From Doryteuthis pealeii (lineage: Eukaryota > Mollusca > Cephalopoda > Myopsida > Loliginidae): DNA of 64,000 nucleotides. The translations under genes were made by a program, and so were the position numbers. Shown piece after piece: positions 1 to 11,700 of the stretch. The notes under the pieces are model-generated. The model did not search any database. It was not told the origin of the DNA and was given only the letters and a program-made list of their open reading frames with translations. The DNA lies in NCBI GenBank assembly GCA_023376005.1, contig CM042142.1, positions 56,340,259 to 56,404,258 of the forward strand, given 5' to 3'. Positions within the stretch are counted from its first letter, which is position 1. Each line of letters begins with the position of its first letter.

Positions 1-143
1 GTCTTCAAAATATTTAGAAATCACAGAAATGTTTATTATCAATGATGTTGACATCATTTTTAAATTAAAAATGTGATGTATAATCCAAGAAGTTTATATC
101 TCTTCCTGATCTACAATGCAATTAAATCTTTTTTTTTTTTTTA

Positions 144-392
144 CATTGGTTTAGTTCAGTTGGTAGAGCACCCACATAGGAAGCACATCATTCCAGGTTC
201 AATACCAAGCTTCGCCAACTCAGCGTATAAGTTGCACAGATAGGGTAATCTGATCTGTGCAGTAAAGTGAAGAGCTGATGATAGGTGTAGCACTATCTCA
301 GCAAAAATAATCTCCCTGGTCTAGTGCTAGTGAAAATGGGATAGACTCCCTCGCTGTTTGGCTGATACTGATAATAGGCCACTCTACCAACT
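144..392 (+). repeat. tRNA-derived SINE, family A
   Basis: The head is tRNA-like. An A-box-like TTAGTTCAGTTGGTAGAGCA is followed by a B-box-like GGTTCAATACC at 196-206, the internal RNA polymerase III promoter layout of tRNA-derived SINEs. A tRNA-unrelated body follows, ending near a conserved GGCCACTCTACC. The same body recurs at 13495-13720 (+), 14092-14290 (-), 19353-19590 (-) and 22302-22453 (-). The acceptor stem is not complementary, so this is not a functional tRNA. I did not recognise a published family name. Confidence 0.8.
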
Positions 393-431
393 ATTTTATA
401 TAATAAGCAGTTAATTAGTTTTCAAAAAGAG

Positions 432-580
432 AACGGGGAGTCTCTATGACAGTAGCTAACATGCTGGACTTCAACATCACAGTGAGTTCAAACTTACATT
501 CACTTTTGGACTAATACCCTCAGGAATGGTATGAACTCCTTCATCTTCCAGTTATGGCTTAAATAGTACCACTACTGTTC
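432..580 (+). repeat. Degenerate SINE, family B
   Basis: A diverged copy of the second tRNA-derived SINE family. It keeps a B-box-like GAGTTCAAAC followed by the family body with ACTAATACCCT and a motif ending AAATAGTA. Better copies lie at 28888-29165 and 54512-54775. The family-B head in those copies is TGGTGTAATGGTTA (A box) plus GAGTTCAAATCC (B box). Confidence 0.55.
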
Positions 581-1309
581 TTCTACTAGATGACTTCGGT
601 ATTTGGAATTAAATAACCCACATAGGTTGATAGTCCATTAAACAAAAAAAACAAAACTGTATTTGGAGAGCTAAAAATCAACATGATTCCACCAATTCTT
701 GGAATTGCAAGCTCAAATTTTAGGGATTGTCTAATGTTAACATAGTCCACACTTGGAAAAAATTTCAATTGAAGGGGGGGACAATTTTACTTTTTTTCTG
801 GATGATTTGACATGGAATTACCCCCAAGTAATTATTTATTAAACATGGTTTTGTTAAATCCAGTATGCAAATTATCAACACCATATACTATGTAAACCTT
901 TATTTCTTATTCATATATAATACACATTGCAGAATTTTAAATGTATAAATAACATGGGCTGTTTTGAAGCAAATCTAGCTCAGAGATTAAATATATTAAA
1001 TAAGATGCTAATCAAGATTAGATAATGATTCTTTTAATAAGATAAACTAAAAAACATTATGTATTCTTTTATTATGTTGCTTTAGGATCCTTTTCTTCAG
1101 TTAAAGTTTTTCCAATTAAAAATACAAATTCAGACTACAAAACTACCAGAGTCAACCCAAGGGTACTCCAAACTCCCAAGAATAGGAGCTATATCACCAG
1201 ATGCAGTTTAGTGTCACTTCCAGGACATCTTATAGAAATAAAGTATGAAATCAGATACAACTTTAAAGCAAAGAAAACATTAATACTATTTTCCTGTTAT
1301 TTTTTTTTT
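581..1309. other. No gene seen; AT-rich unique-looking sequence
   Basis: I see no convincing ORF, RNA gene or repeat boundary here. A 60-codon minus-strand open frame at 586-768 has no recognisable motif and an AT-rich composition expected by chance. Confidence 0.6.
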
Positions 1310-1785
1310 TTTGGTTTGTTTTGTTTTACAGCATATCAACCTCAGTGGGTCATTTAATGCCGATAAAGTTTTGAAATAAATCAATTCTTAATGGATAATA
1401 CAATTTTTTATAAATACATTTTTCTATTTAACCCATAAATGGGACCCTAACAGGTACTACTACTCCGGGTCAGAGTGGACCAGGGAGCAATGGTGATGAA
1501 GGGGTGCTCCACATTCCCCAAACCTCCAAAACTGGAACCTCACCATCAAATAGAGTTTTAACGTCATTCCCAGGACATGTAGACTGCAGCCACAGCCTTC
1601 TAGCACCCATATGATAAAAAGGGGTTGGGGCTTGCCATAAGGGCAATAGGGTTGGGAAAATCATATAGGTGCTAGGGCTTGACGTGACTCTTCGACTGCC
1701 TGTCTAGCTTAAGTAAGGGTCTAAATATGGAGTCTTGCAGGTCATGGACTGCTCAACCACCAGGGTTCCCTCCTTAAGCATATTT
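1310..1785 (+). repeat. Interspersed repeat R1, longest copy
   Basis: Begins at GTTTTACAGCATATCAACC, runs through CAGTGGGTCATTTAATGCC and ATGGGACCCTAACAGG, and ends near CCAGGGTTCCCTCC. The same order of blocks occurs at 4856-5235 (+), 15475-15755 (-), 23262-23612 (-), 54775-54915 (-) and 62125-62285 (+), so it is a dispersed family. It has no tRNA-like head, no clear terminal inverted repeats and no ORF. The 1470-1664 minus-strand frame is a by-product. Class unknown. Confidence 0.75.
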
Positions 1786-2096
1786 TCCTGTTATGACAAA
1801 TTTTCTAAAAAGCAAAAAAAAAAAAATCACTGTACCCACACATCAACAAGCATACCGTTTGCCACTCCCTGAATAAGGGAACACCTTGGAAATGCTAGTT
1901 CAGAAGAACAAACATTTCTGTTTCAGTCCTGAAAAGTAATATGCAATTAGTCTTCATTTTTAGTAAAAGCAAACAGCTGAGGAAACAATTATATTGTTCC
2001 CTCATGTGTTTGTCAGTAAACAGAAACATTGTCCCAATTATCCACAAAGAAATTATGGCAATGATATTCTTGGAGTACTTTTTGCCAGGGATTTAA

Positions 2097-2501
2097 CCCT
2101 TTATCTACCACTGCTATCCACAATAGCCATGTCCCAAAATGGTTGACAAGCTAGTATTGGATGACTGATCCTTTACTACTTAGTTGAAATGTATTCATTT
2201 AATTAATTTCTCTCTCTCTCCCTTTCTTTTTTTTTTTTTTTTTTAAACTCTAAACCATTTTTGGATCAAGTATCTAATAAGCACCCCAGCTGACACAAGT
2301 AGGAAAAAGGACTATTTGCTTTTCACCACAAACTTCCGGTTGTTTGTAAACAAAGCAACAGACAATTTTTTGACATTAGAATTTTACTGTAAAATTTTTA
2401 AAATTTAGTTCATTTTTATCAATAAACCAAAGAGCTGTCATTGTCAGGCAGTCCTGCATTTTGATCGTCGGACAGTTTGGGGCGGTCTGGCAGATAAAGT
2501 G
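2097..2501. mobile_element. piggyBac-like non-autonomous element with TTAA sites
   Basis: A 405-bp segment flanked on both sides by TTAA (2093-2096 and 2502-2505). It starts CCCTTTATCTACCAC, and its other end read on the opposite strand starts CACTTTATCTGCCAG. TTAA target duplication with ends starting CCYT is the hallmark of piggyBac. No transposase is present, so it would depend on an enzyme in trans. The inner parts of the two ends are only loosely similar. Confidence 0.6.
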
Positions 2502-2505
2502 TTAA

Positions 2506-3666
2506 ACAAGCTGGAGGTTAACGTTTATTGATTACTAATAACTTCAGTATTATTTGTTTTTTATTACCCAATGAACCAAAGAAATTAAGTTAAAAAAAAT
2601 AAAAGCAGTATGAACGTGAATGGATAGATGCCACCTGAGGGCCTAAAGATCTATCAGTTCTCTGGTAAATTTGGCATGTTATATTACTTGTTATCAAAAT
2701 AGTTTCTTTGGCACAGCAGTTCTAATGATACTAGAGCTTCAAGCAACACTGGACTGACCAACAACCATGAAATGGTAGGCAAGCACTGCTGATCCTATCT
2801 TTTGTTAACTCGGCTTTATTTCTCAAGTGGCCTCTTCCAGTTTCCTTCCATCAACAACAGGCAAGAATAGCAGATATGAGAGATTAAAAAGACAATCTTT
2901 CCACACACACACAGGCATAGTTATATACATATATATATAGCCAAAAGCATATATTCACTAAGAGTCTCTTAACAGTATGCAAGAAGCAGCAAGATTGGGC
3001 AAATATCCAGAAGATATGGGCCAATAAGAAAGTGTTCATTGGGAATCATTAAAATGGAGCCAATAAGGATTTCTTTGGAAATCAAGATGCCAGGCTTCAT
3101 TTTTAGACATTAGAACAAAAAAAATAAAAAAATAAAACAAAAATAAATCTTGTTATATTGTAAAAGACTATATCTTATTATAATGGAGATTGTGTGTTTT
3201 TCTGTCTGTAACCGAAACTATATTCCTACTCAAGTCACAATTCTCTTAGTTATTGACATCACATTCTCCATGATTTTATTTTTATCTAAACCTCAATTAT
3301 TAATAAAATTGACTTACATTATCAATACTGTTAACTATATCTACATACTAATAACATGCAATTGTATTTATATATACAACAAAATAGTGGTTTACAGTGT
3401 GAACGGGAAGGCTAATTTGCATATTAATATTAAAAAATCGAATTTAATAAATATGTGCTTAGTATTATTGATTTCTAACTGTTTGGTTTTATTTTAATGA
3501 ATATAAACAAAAATCTCTTCAATGAATCTTAAATGAAATCCATTAACAAGATAAAATAACTGTAATTTTATTCTTTACTTCCTCTTATAACTAAATACTT
3601 AAATTAGAAAAAATAACAATGAAAGACGAGAGTGATGGAAGAGTAAGTTTCAGTTGTTCCATTTTT
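2506..3666. other. No gene seen; short microsatellites
   Basis: Contains a short CA run near 2900 and TA steps near 2925. The 115-codon open frame at 3150-3497 translates to a low-complexity I/L/N/Y-rich string expected from AT-rich DNA, with no domain I can name. Confidence 0.6.
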
Positions 3667-3722
3667 TATTATACTCCCTCTGTTTCAAATCTTTTATTAT
3701 ACCCCCTCTGTTTCAAATCTTT
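3667..3722 (+). repeat. Two-copy 28-bp tandem repeat
   Basis: The unit ATTATACTCCCTCTGTTTCA plus eight further bases occurs twice head to tail, with one C/T difference. It looks like simple slippage or unequal exchange. Confidence 0.8.
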
Positions 3723-3993
3723 TTATCTGTATTCTTATTTAGTTTCGTTAGCCTTTCTAATTTAATACAATATTTTATTACATTAAAACTTAAATACTTG
3801 CACCCGGAGGGTGCATATATTTGCTAGTAAAAATAATGGATAAATATAGTTCATTTTTTATGTTAAAGAAAATAGATAAAATAGTTCAAATATTCTTTAT
3901 TAATTTTATTAACATTTTATCATAATAATAATAATAATAATTTTTCAGCCAGTATATTAGGTCTGATACCTGTCATCTGTTCCTTATAAACAT

Positions 3994-4213
3994 TCACCTT
4001 AATTCCACAGAATATTTATCATCTTTCCACAGATTATCTAACATTGCCTTAAAGGAGTTTAGAGATTGGGCATTCACTATTGATGATGGTAGTTTATTCC
4101 ATGTATTCACCACTCTGTTACTAAAATAATTTTGTCTTGCATTTGCTTTACAAATTTTTTTAAAGAGTTTTAATTTATGACCCCTGTGGAAAACAAATAT
4201 AGAAATCCAATTA
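3994..4213 (-). pseudogene. C-terminal fragment of a CR1/jockey-like non-LTR retrotransposon ORF2
   Basis: Read on the minus strand there are about 70 open codons to a TGA at 3996-3994. The peptide contains RGHKLKLFKK, then NYFSNRVVNTWNKLP, then SLNSFKAMLDNLW. This is the conserved tail after the reverse transcriptase domain in CR1/jockey-type LINEs, where the pattern FF..RV.N.WN.LP...V.A.SLN.FK..LD..W recurs. The catalytic domain is missing upstream, so this is a 5'-truncated copy, the normal product of incomplete target-primed reverse transcription. The segment itself has no stop or frameshift, suggesting moderate age. Exact clade cannot be fixed from the tail alone. Confidence 0.75.
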
Positions 4214-4353
4214 GTTTACAGAAACATGATTTTATTTCTGTACACATATACTTTAGTAGCTGTGTGTGTTTTTTAATACCTAAATTAGTTATAATGGTGC
4301 CTGTTTGATTCACAAGTGTAATTTTTAAAAAAATTCAGTTGGTGAGATTAATG

Positions 4354-4583
4354 GGGCCATATGACCTTTAGGCACCCCTTTTGCTTTGCTGATTCATAAG
4401 TACATTTCTTTCATTTACACCGTCAGTATCTGGTTGTTTCTTAGGGTTAGGGGTTAGTTTTATAATTTAAAAAAAAACTCTAAAAATCTTCTGTTAACAA
4501 ACAACCAGATGTTGACAGTGTAAATGAAAAAATGTACTTATGAATAAGCAAAGCAAAAGGGGTGCCTAAAGGTCATATGGTCC
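4354..4583. mobile_element. 230-bp hairpin MITE with 8-bp target duplication
   Basis: Ends GGGCCATATGACC and, on the other strand, GGACCATATGACC open an inverted repeat of roughly 90 bp per arm (CTTTAGGCACCCCTTTTGCT and onward). The loop is around 4440-4490. GATTAATG occurs directly at both borders (4346-4353 and 4584-4591), so the copy is bounded by an 8-bp target duplication. That length fits hAT or Merlin transposases. The loop contains TTAGGGTTAGGGG, telomere-like by chance. Confidence 0.75.
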
Positions 4584-4855
4584 GATTAATGTATAAAGTC
4601 TAGAGTTTCAAGGACATCTAAATTAAAATGTTCTTTAATGTGTTGGCTATGATTGCTAATGCAATACTTATTCCTGCCTGGCACCAGGTTCCCAAATTGT
4701 ATTGCTTCACTACCAAGCCAGATATCAAAGTGAAAGGTTGTGAGCACCTTTGCAGAGGTAAGTCTAATAGGATTTAACTCTGACATTTTATTTTTACAAA
4801 AGACGTTTTTTGTTTTATTCATTCTTGATATTTACTTAATTTTTTAAAACTCCTG

Positions 4856-5342
4856 TTTTTCTATTCAACCCATAGATGAGACCCTAATAGGTACTACCAC
4901 TCAGAGTCAGAGTGAACCTGGGAGTAATGGTGATGAAGGGATATTCCACATTCCCCCAGTACTCCAGAATTGGAACCTCACCATCAGATAGTTTAACGTC
5001 ATATCCAGGAAATTAAGACCCTCAGCCACCAACTTTTAGCACATATATGATAAAAAAAGGTTGTGGCTGGCCATAAGGGAAATAAGGGTGGGACAATCAT
5101 ATAGGTGCTAGGGCTTGATATAACCAGCTGATTGACCGGAGGAGGCCTCTCTAACTACATGTCTAGCTTAAGTAAAGACCAAAGTGGAGTGTTGCATGTC
5201 ACGGTCTGCTCAACCACTAGGGTTCCATCCTTAAGCCTCACGGGTCACCCCCTATGGCCAATAGGTGACCCCATGAATTTTACACCCCAGCCGGCAAGTC
5301 TTTGAAATCGTGTTGTATCCTACTTGTGCAGAGGGGTTGATA
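4856..5342 (+). repeat. R1 repeat joined to a SINE-B tail
   Basis: R1 blocks run from CAACCCATAGATGAGACCCT to about 5235. The last 40 bases (TGTGCAGAGGGGTTGATAAA) match the 3' end of SINE family B (compare 29145-29165). So either a SINE fragment sits next to R1, or R1 copies can end in a SINE-B tail. Confidence 0.65.
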
Positions 5343-6090
5343 AATATGTATTACCACATATGTACTACATGCAACTCAGTTCTACTCTTTTAGTTATTCC
5401 GTCCAAATGAGGTAATTATTTTTCTTTTGTGCTGTCATATTTATGTGGGCAAAAATCAATAAAGTTTTGGAGTCTGCATTTTTGATGCTCTAAGATTCAG
5501 ATGTTCATGCAATGGATTCAAGGTAAATTGAATGTATTTTATTCACGTTAAAACTTAGATTAGAAAATTAATTACAAAATAATGATTTATTGACTGAGGA
5601 TGATGATGAGAAAAATTTTCAGACGGCAAGCAAATGAGACAGATTTCAACAGTCAGATTGAAAAAGCAGACCTATTTATACAATTTTCTCTTTGTTAATT
5701 AAAAATGCAAATTATATTACCAGATATGTGCAAAATAATAAGGACAAAATTATTTATATGTCAGTAGCACTGCCTATTTAAACAGGGAAACAAATTTAGT
5801 GCAATCAGGTAAATTGAGAAAAACTTAATGCAATGAAGAAAATTGAGAAAATACTAATCTATTTGCTACGGTGAAATTGACAAATAAATTTCATGAAACA
5901 CAATTATTTTCCTCATTAGATATACCATGATGGAAAATAAGATTGCAACACCCTTATTGAAGTCAGTTAGCCTACTGTTGGTGTTAATAACATCAGCTAA
6001 GTAGAATTAAAGCAGTGTCCAATACAGCTGGTATAAATAGGAATGAAGAATGATCCATTCATGAATAAAGGTGATTTGGGTCATTTCATT
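5343..6090. other. No gene seen upstream of the LINE
   Basis: AT-rich sequence without an ORF or a repeat I can delimit. Confidence 0.5.
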
Positions 6091-6102
6091 CCTTGAGTTC
6101 TG

Positions 6103-6215
6103 ATTGGCTGCCTGACTGGTTGATTTGCATGACACTGTGGAGTCTTATATATACTTGGTCACTTGGCAGTGGACTTTGTATTCAGTTACATTTGGATTCT
6201 TGTTGTGTCAAGTTG
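6103..6215 (+). promoter_or_regulatory. Pol II promoter-like array: CCAAT, octamer, TATA, Inr, DPE
   Basis: In order: ATTGG (inverted CCAAT) at 6103-6107, the exact octamer ATTTGCAT at 6123-6130, TATATATA at 6146-6153, TCAGTT matching the initiator TCAKTY at 6182-6187, and AGTTGT at 6211-6216. The last matches the downstream promoter element RGWYVT at exactly +28 if A6184 is +1. TATA lies about 38 bp from that A, slightly long. It could drive the LINE that follows, or belong to the host flank into which the LINE inserted. Motifs seen; activity inferred. Confidence 0.45.
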
Positions 6216-6475
6216 TTTTATCGCGCGAGTGGCCTGTGAGTATGGTTGGTTAAGGACATTCCTTTGCCAACCTATTCGCAGGTCAGGAATTCTTTATCAC
6301 TTCCTCCTGCTTAGTAGCAGTCTTTTTTCTCAGTATTCTTTCTTTCTTTTACTTTTGACAAGCACGTCCCTTTAACAGTAAGCAACTGAATATTTTATTT
6401 TATTTTCAACCCCCTTTTGGGGTTTTTTCTTTTTGTTGCCCCTGTTGGGCATTTTATGCTACATATCCATAAATA

Positions 6476-8750
6476 ATGGATATTTTTGACGACCCCTTTG
6501 CGGACGGTTTCGACATTGACAAGCTGGGAGACGACACAGCCGAAGACCTATTTAAAGACTTCGACATTATCTCAACCAGCGTAGAAGCAGTAAAAACTGT
6601 TCTAACGGAACCCACTCCAGAAAAGGAACCAACAAACAAAGAACCAACCGGGACTGTAACTAACCCCGAAGGGGCGAACCCCGTTCAAAACCAAAACGAA
6701 GGACCCGTGGTGAACGAGGCCACCCCGAACAAACCAATAATGAGACTCCGAAAAAGGGTACAAATGCCAGCCCACACCGGGTGGAGACAACACCGGTGAC
6801 TCCGGAGAATGCGGCTACCCCGAAGGGAAAAAAGCGTAGGAGGGGGAAAAAGCCCCTGGTGCCTCCACCAGCAATGCCTGGTACCTCAAAAGGCACCACG
6901 GAGTGGCCAGCCCTCCCAAAAGCTCTACAAGAGCCACTTCCCAAAGGAAAGCCCCAAGAAGCACCAACAAAGGCCCCAGAGCCGGCCAAAAAGACAAGCT
7001 GGAGACCGTCTCAAGAAAAAATATTCAAAGAACAGAATCCAGAGCTCCACAGGTCCAACTGGACCAAAAAATACAAAGACCTGCTGGAGGGGAACGTCAT
7101 TAAGCCCCCTCCCGAGGCAGTTGAAAATTTGGAGCCGAGGATTCTTTCGTTCATAAGCACGGAGGCGGTCTCAAGAAGATTAATCGGCCTCACGAAGGAA
7201 AGAATGTTAGACATTCTGCTGGCAAACAAAATTCCTGCCGAGCATATAAGCAGAAGGAGGTTTGCCACGTGGGATGTCCTCTTCCCAAGCGAGGCCGAAG
7301 CAGTGAGGTCTGCAACTAAAAGCCTTTTCTACAAGGAGGTTAAACTGCAGCCAGAGTACAAAGGCAGAAGGCGGACTCGCGTAACCCTACATAACGTCCC
7401 CGCAGCTGTATCGGAAGAACAACTAATGGCGATACTGAGTAGCTACGGAGAGGTGAAAGCCAGCAATACCACGCTAAACAGAGGGGTGCGGGTGGGCGAG
7501 TCAACCTTCATGATGAACCTAAGAAAAGACGGATTTGATAGTATCCCAGACCAGTACTCGGTTAACGACCAAACCATTACAGTCGTCGTCGAAGGGCGCA
7601 GGCCCCATTGCTGGGACTGTCGAATGCAAGGCCATACTGCTAAAAACTGTCCTAAAAGGCTACTTGCCAAGCGAGCCACCATGACGTCAGCAATAGCAGC
7701 AGCAGGAGCGGCGGCGTCAGCAACAATAACACCTGGAAGGCAGGCAGAGGAAAAATTTACTACTACTAACCTCAACGCAGAGAAAGTGGGAGACGACTGG
7801 AATGAAGTGAAGAGGAAGGGGAGGAGGGAATCCTACGCTGCAACCACTACTGCCTCCCCCGTCAAGAAAACAACACCAAAACCTTCTCCAAAGGTTACCC
7901 CATTTAAGAACCCCAGCAAGCCTGCTCCAGTGGTGGTTATACCAATGGAGTTAATGGATGCTGGAGTTAAAAGAAGAATTTGTGCTGAGGGGGAGACGGC
8001 TGACCGTAAAATGGCGGTCAGCCGAAAAAAGAAAAAATCCCAGACCGTAGACCCTAACACCAACACAGTGGAAGAGTCCACTACAAACACAACACTTAAA
8101 AATAACATACCTACCCAGTCCCCTACACCTTCATCCCAGCCCACTGATTCGCACACACAAAACCCCGAATCCACTCCCCCTCAAAGAGAAAAAGAAAAAG
8201 AGAAAAATCTATTTCACCGGCGAAATCAAGTTCGCCGGATAGTCAGACCCATCCACGGAGCCGAAAAAGAGACCTTTTTCCTGAGAACTTATGCAAGGTG
8301 GAGCCCGAACATGTAGAAAAGTACCTGACTGTACAACAAAAAAGAGCCTGGGCCCCACTCCTGCAGTTAGACTCCGTGGATGGGAAATCAACAAATAATC
8401 CTTTGAATTTCAGGAATGCACCCCTGGTTACCACTTTCGTTCGGGAGGCCAGTGGCCATGCTGTGGGGATATGGCGAACCATAGACGCAGCCGAAAAGGC
8501 CTTCCCGGGCGTTAAGTTGGTTAACAGGGTGCATCCCTATTGTAAAAGTATGAAACCTAAATGCAAGGGGAGGGTCCCCGTTTTCATGCACCCTTCTTTT
8601 TACAGGGCACTTAAAATAAAGTATCCCCAGGATGTCGGAGGTATTGCCAGAACAGATACCGTTACCAAAGAATTGGGTGCCGGGAATCTTGGACAAACCG
8701 TCGGCGTCCTTACCCGAGAGGATTTCCTGCCAGTGGTGGACACTGATTAA
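6476..8750 (+). pseudogene. LINE ORF1: RNA-binding protein with RRM-like region and CCHC knuckle (two frameshifts)
   Basis: In LINEs of this type ORF1p coats the element RNA and acts as a chaperone in the ribonucleoprotein. The first ATG at 6476 opens an acidic N-terminus (frame 2). About 6680-6750 the reading shifts to frame 1, carrying a basic K/R/P-rich stretch, an RRM-like region around 7370-7560 (RVTLHNVPAAVSEEQLMAIL then YGEVKAS) and the knuckle CWDCRMQGHTAKNC (CX2CX4HX4C, about 7610-7650). A second shift to frame 3 falls in the A-rich run around 8188-8206, followed by a conserved-looking C-terminal domain (about 150 codons) ending at TAA 8748-8750. The three frames overlap only at the shift points and there are no other stops. 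Total length is near 757 codons, long for an L1 ORF1 but usual for Tx1-like elements. The shifts may be base-calling indels rather than decay. Confidence 0.75.
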
Positions 8751-8761
8751 GGTAAGCGACA

Positions 8762-11700
8762 ATGTCTCTTCTTCTTGCTAGTATAAATGGTAGGGGCTTG
8801 AGGGACCCTTCAAACGCTAGTCGTTTGAGAGAGGAACTCAAGTCTCTTGGCGTAGATGTCGCCGCGGTTCAGGAGACACACTTTGTTTCAAGCGTGGATG
8901 GCCGGGTGCTGGGTGGTAATCATTTTTATGAGGTCTATTCAGCATTCGGTGATTCAAGCAGTCGGGGTGTGTCACTGCTAGTAAAAAGCAATCTGGGGGC
9001 GGTGACTGACGTTGTTTATGCTGGCGCTGGTGGTAGGCTGATTGTGGCCGATATTGCCGTATCAAGTTACAAGTTTGCTCGCAGTTTATGCGCCCAATAT
9101 CGCCTCTGAGAGGAAATCCTTTTTTCGGCAGCTTGGGTCGTACATGACGTATTCGGGCCGGACAGTTTTAATGGGAGATTGGAATGCGATCCTTGATCCC
9201 AAGTTAGACCGGACGGGACGGGGAGCTAGTGGTCGGCGTGGTGTGAGAGCAGCCTGCGCGATCTAATGGCCGAGTTCGATCTGGTCGACAGGTATCGTGA
9301 AACACACCCAGGGCGGGAGATGTGGACATGGACGAATAGCTCGCCCTCTGCTCCAGTTAAAACCTATTTGGACAGAGTGTTAGTTAGAAGAGCCGATGTT
9401 GACTTTCTAGATTGTCCTGTGTTCCACTTATATGCGAAGAGTGACCATAAATTGCTTACTGTCACTCTTCGCTTAAGCGATAGGCCTAGGCTGGTCTCTT
9501 ACTGGAAGTTAAATACCTCAGTGCTGGGGGTACGTGACTACCGTGAGAGGCTGGTTTTACTTATTAAGCGGGCGTTAGTGGGGGCGGTTATTGGGAATAG
9601 ATGGTGGGCTGACCTTAAGTTTAGGATTAGGGACTTCACTATCAAATATTGCCAACGGCTTGCCCTAGATAAGGCAGCGAAAGTGAAGGCCATAGAAGAT
9701 AGAATTTCCCGGGCGGTGGATGGGGGGGATCCCCTAGCCTTAGACCTAGCTAGAGGGGACCTTGAGCGTGAGGCTAGCGAACGCTATCAGGGTTGTGTAG
9801 TTAGATCTAGGCTAAATAGAGTGTCCAACGAGGCCGTGAAATTGGACGCAGGATTGCGTCAGGAAGAGTTCAGAAGGTTTCCGGAACGATACATTGACAA
9901 GGTTGTAACCCCGGACGGGCACAGCCTTCGTGCAGGTCGTAAGATGCGGGAAGCCTTCCGAGGGCATTTCCAGGAACGATTTACCAGGTTGCCGAACCTC
10001 CCGGTGCAGAGGTTCCACAACTATTTAGCCGATTTTCCCCACCTTAGGGAGGCGAAAGCGGCTGGTTGTGAGGGGAGGATTACAGACTCTGAAGTCCGTA
10101 ATGCGTTGAAGCAGGTCGGCCTCAACAAAGCTCCGGGACTGGACGGTTTACCCTACGAATTGTACTTGAGGTTGTCGCACATTTTTGTCCCTATTCTGAC
10201 GGATGTGTTCAACAATTGGTTTGCTTTGGGAGCAATCCCAAAGCGTATTACCAAGGGTGTGATCACATTGCTGAAGAAAGGTGGCAGGAATGTTTGGGAG
10301 GGCTTAGATGATTACAGGCCCATAACTCTGCTAAACACAGAGTTAAAGATTTTGGCCCGGGTCTTAGCGAACCGTTTGCGGAATGTTATCGGTGATCTGA
10401 TCGGACTGGAACAGAACTACGCTGTGAAAGGAAGATCGATCCAAAACAATTTGCATCTGGTTCGCATGATCCTAGAGGGAATAAAAGACGACAAATGTGC
10501 CGCGCTGATCAATTTAGATCAGTCCAAGGCATTCGACAGGGTGGACCACCGGTTCCTGGAGACTGTTTTGGAGACCGCCGGATTCAAACCGGAGTTCCGC
10601 AAATGGATAAAGATGCTGTACCAATCCCCTACGGCTGTGGTACAAGTTAATGGGAAGCGCTCGGCTGTCTTTCCGGTTGAGCGTTCTGTGCGACAGGGTT
10701 GCCCCCTGTCTCCTCTTCTCTATGTCCTCGCTTTGGAGCCCTTACTCCGTAGGCTTAGAGATGGGGAGGCATGTCCGGTCCTGCGCGGAATTACTGTTGC
10801 TGGCTGCGTGAAAGCCAAAGTATCCGCGTACGCCGATGATATCACCGTGTTCGTGTCATGCGTTTCGGACATAGAAGCGGTGAAGCAGGCGCTTACAAGG
10901 TACGAACGAATCACTGGAGCAAAGATCAATTTAGATAAGAGCGAAGGGCTGCGGTTGGGTGCCTGGGCAGGATCCGATACCCTGCCCGGTCCCTTCCGCT
11001 GGAGTGACGGTCCCGTTAAAATCCTGGGCGTGTGGTTCGGGCCGGATCTCCAGATCGATAAAAATTGGTCGGAAGTACAGACAAAGGTGGAAGCTCGGAT
11101 CCGAAAATGGTTTCCAAGGAGGTTGTCCTTAAAGGGCAGGGCGGAGGTTTGTGCTACGTACATCTTTCCCCTGGTCCTTTACCGGTTATCTGTACTTCCT
11201 CTTCCTGCGGCTCGGTTATTGGCGATAGAACGGGCCCTTTTCCGCTTTTTGTGGAGAGGGCGCCGGCCAATGGTACGCAGGGAGGTTTGTTTCCAGCGGC
11301 CTTGTAATGGAGGTTTGGGGATGCCCAACTTGGCGGCTCATCGAGACGCTGAGAGGTTGGCATTTCTGAATCGATCGTTACACACCGAAACCGCTTGGTC
11401 GTTGCGAATCCGGGTCACCTTCCCGGACTTGAAGCTGCGGCCCCGTAAAATTCGACGGAACGAGCGGTTTCTAGTTGAGTGTCGTGACGCCCTTCGAAGA
11501 CTACCTGAGTCTAGTGACGTCTCATGGCCTCGAAGGGCACTGTATCGGGCATTAGTGGAGGGGTCCGCCTCTGATCCGCTCGTGGAACGACACGGCTCGT
11601 CGTTGGAGGAGGTCCGCTCGCAGTGGAATTGGGCGCCAGGTGCTGGGTTCATGAACAACTCCGAGTTCTCCCTCACCTGGCGACTCGCTCGGAATGCGTT

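Noticed and set aside
144..215. A functional tRNA gene
   Set aside because: A and B boxes are present but the acceptor and anticodon stems do not pair, and the SINE body continues without a terminator.
274..300. CTGATGA inside the first SINE
   Set aside because: No GAAA or stem follows; it is a chance variant of the SINE body.
3150..3497. 115-codon open frame
   Set aside because: I/N/Y/L-rich AT composition with no motif and no support from a second copy.
3800..3814. Perfect small hairpin GCACCCGGAGGGTGC
   Set aside because: Looks like a bacterial terminator but has no T-run and this is eukaryotic sequence; too short to assign a role.
4441..4457. Telomere-like TTAGGGTTAGGGGTTAG
   Set aside because: Only two and a half units, inside the loop of a MITE; no telomeric array.
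8748..8762. Splice-donor-like GGTAAGC right after the ORF1 stop
   Set aside because: A single donor-like heptamer in a LINE spacer with no matching acceptor; reinitiation at the ORF2 ATG explains the spacing.
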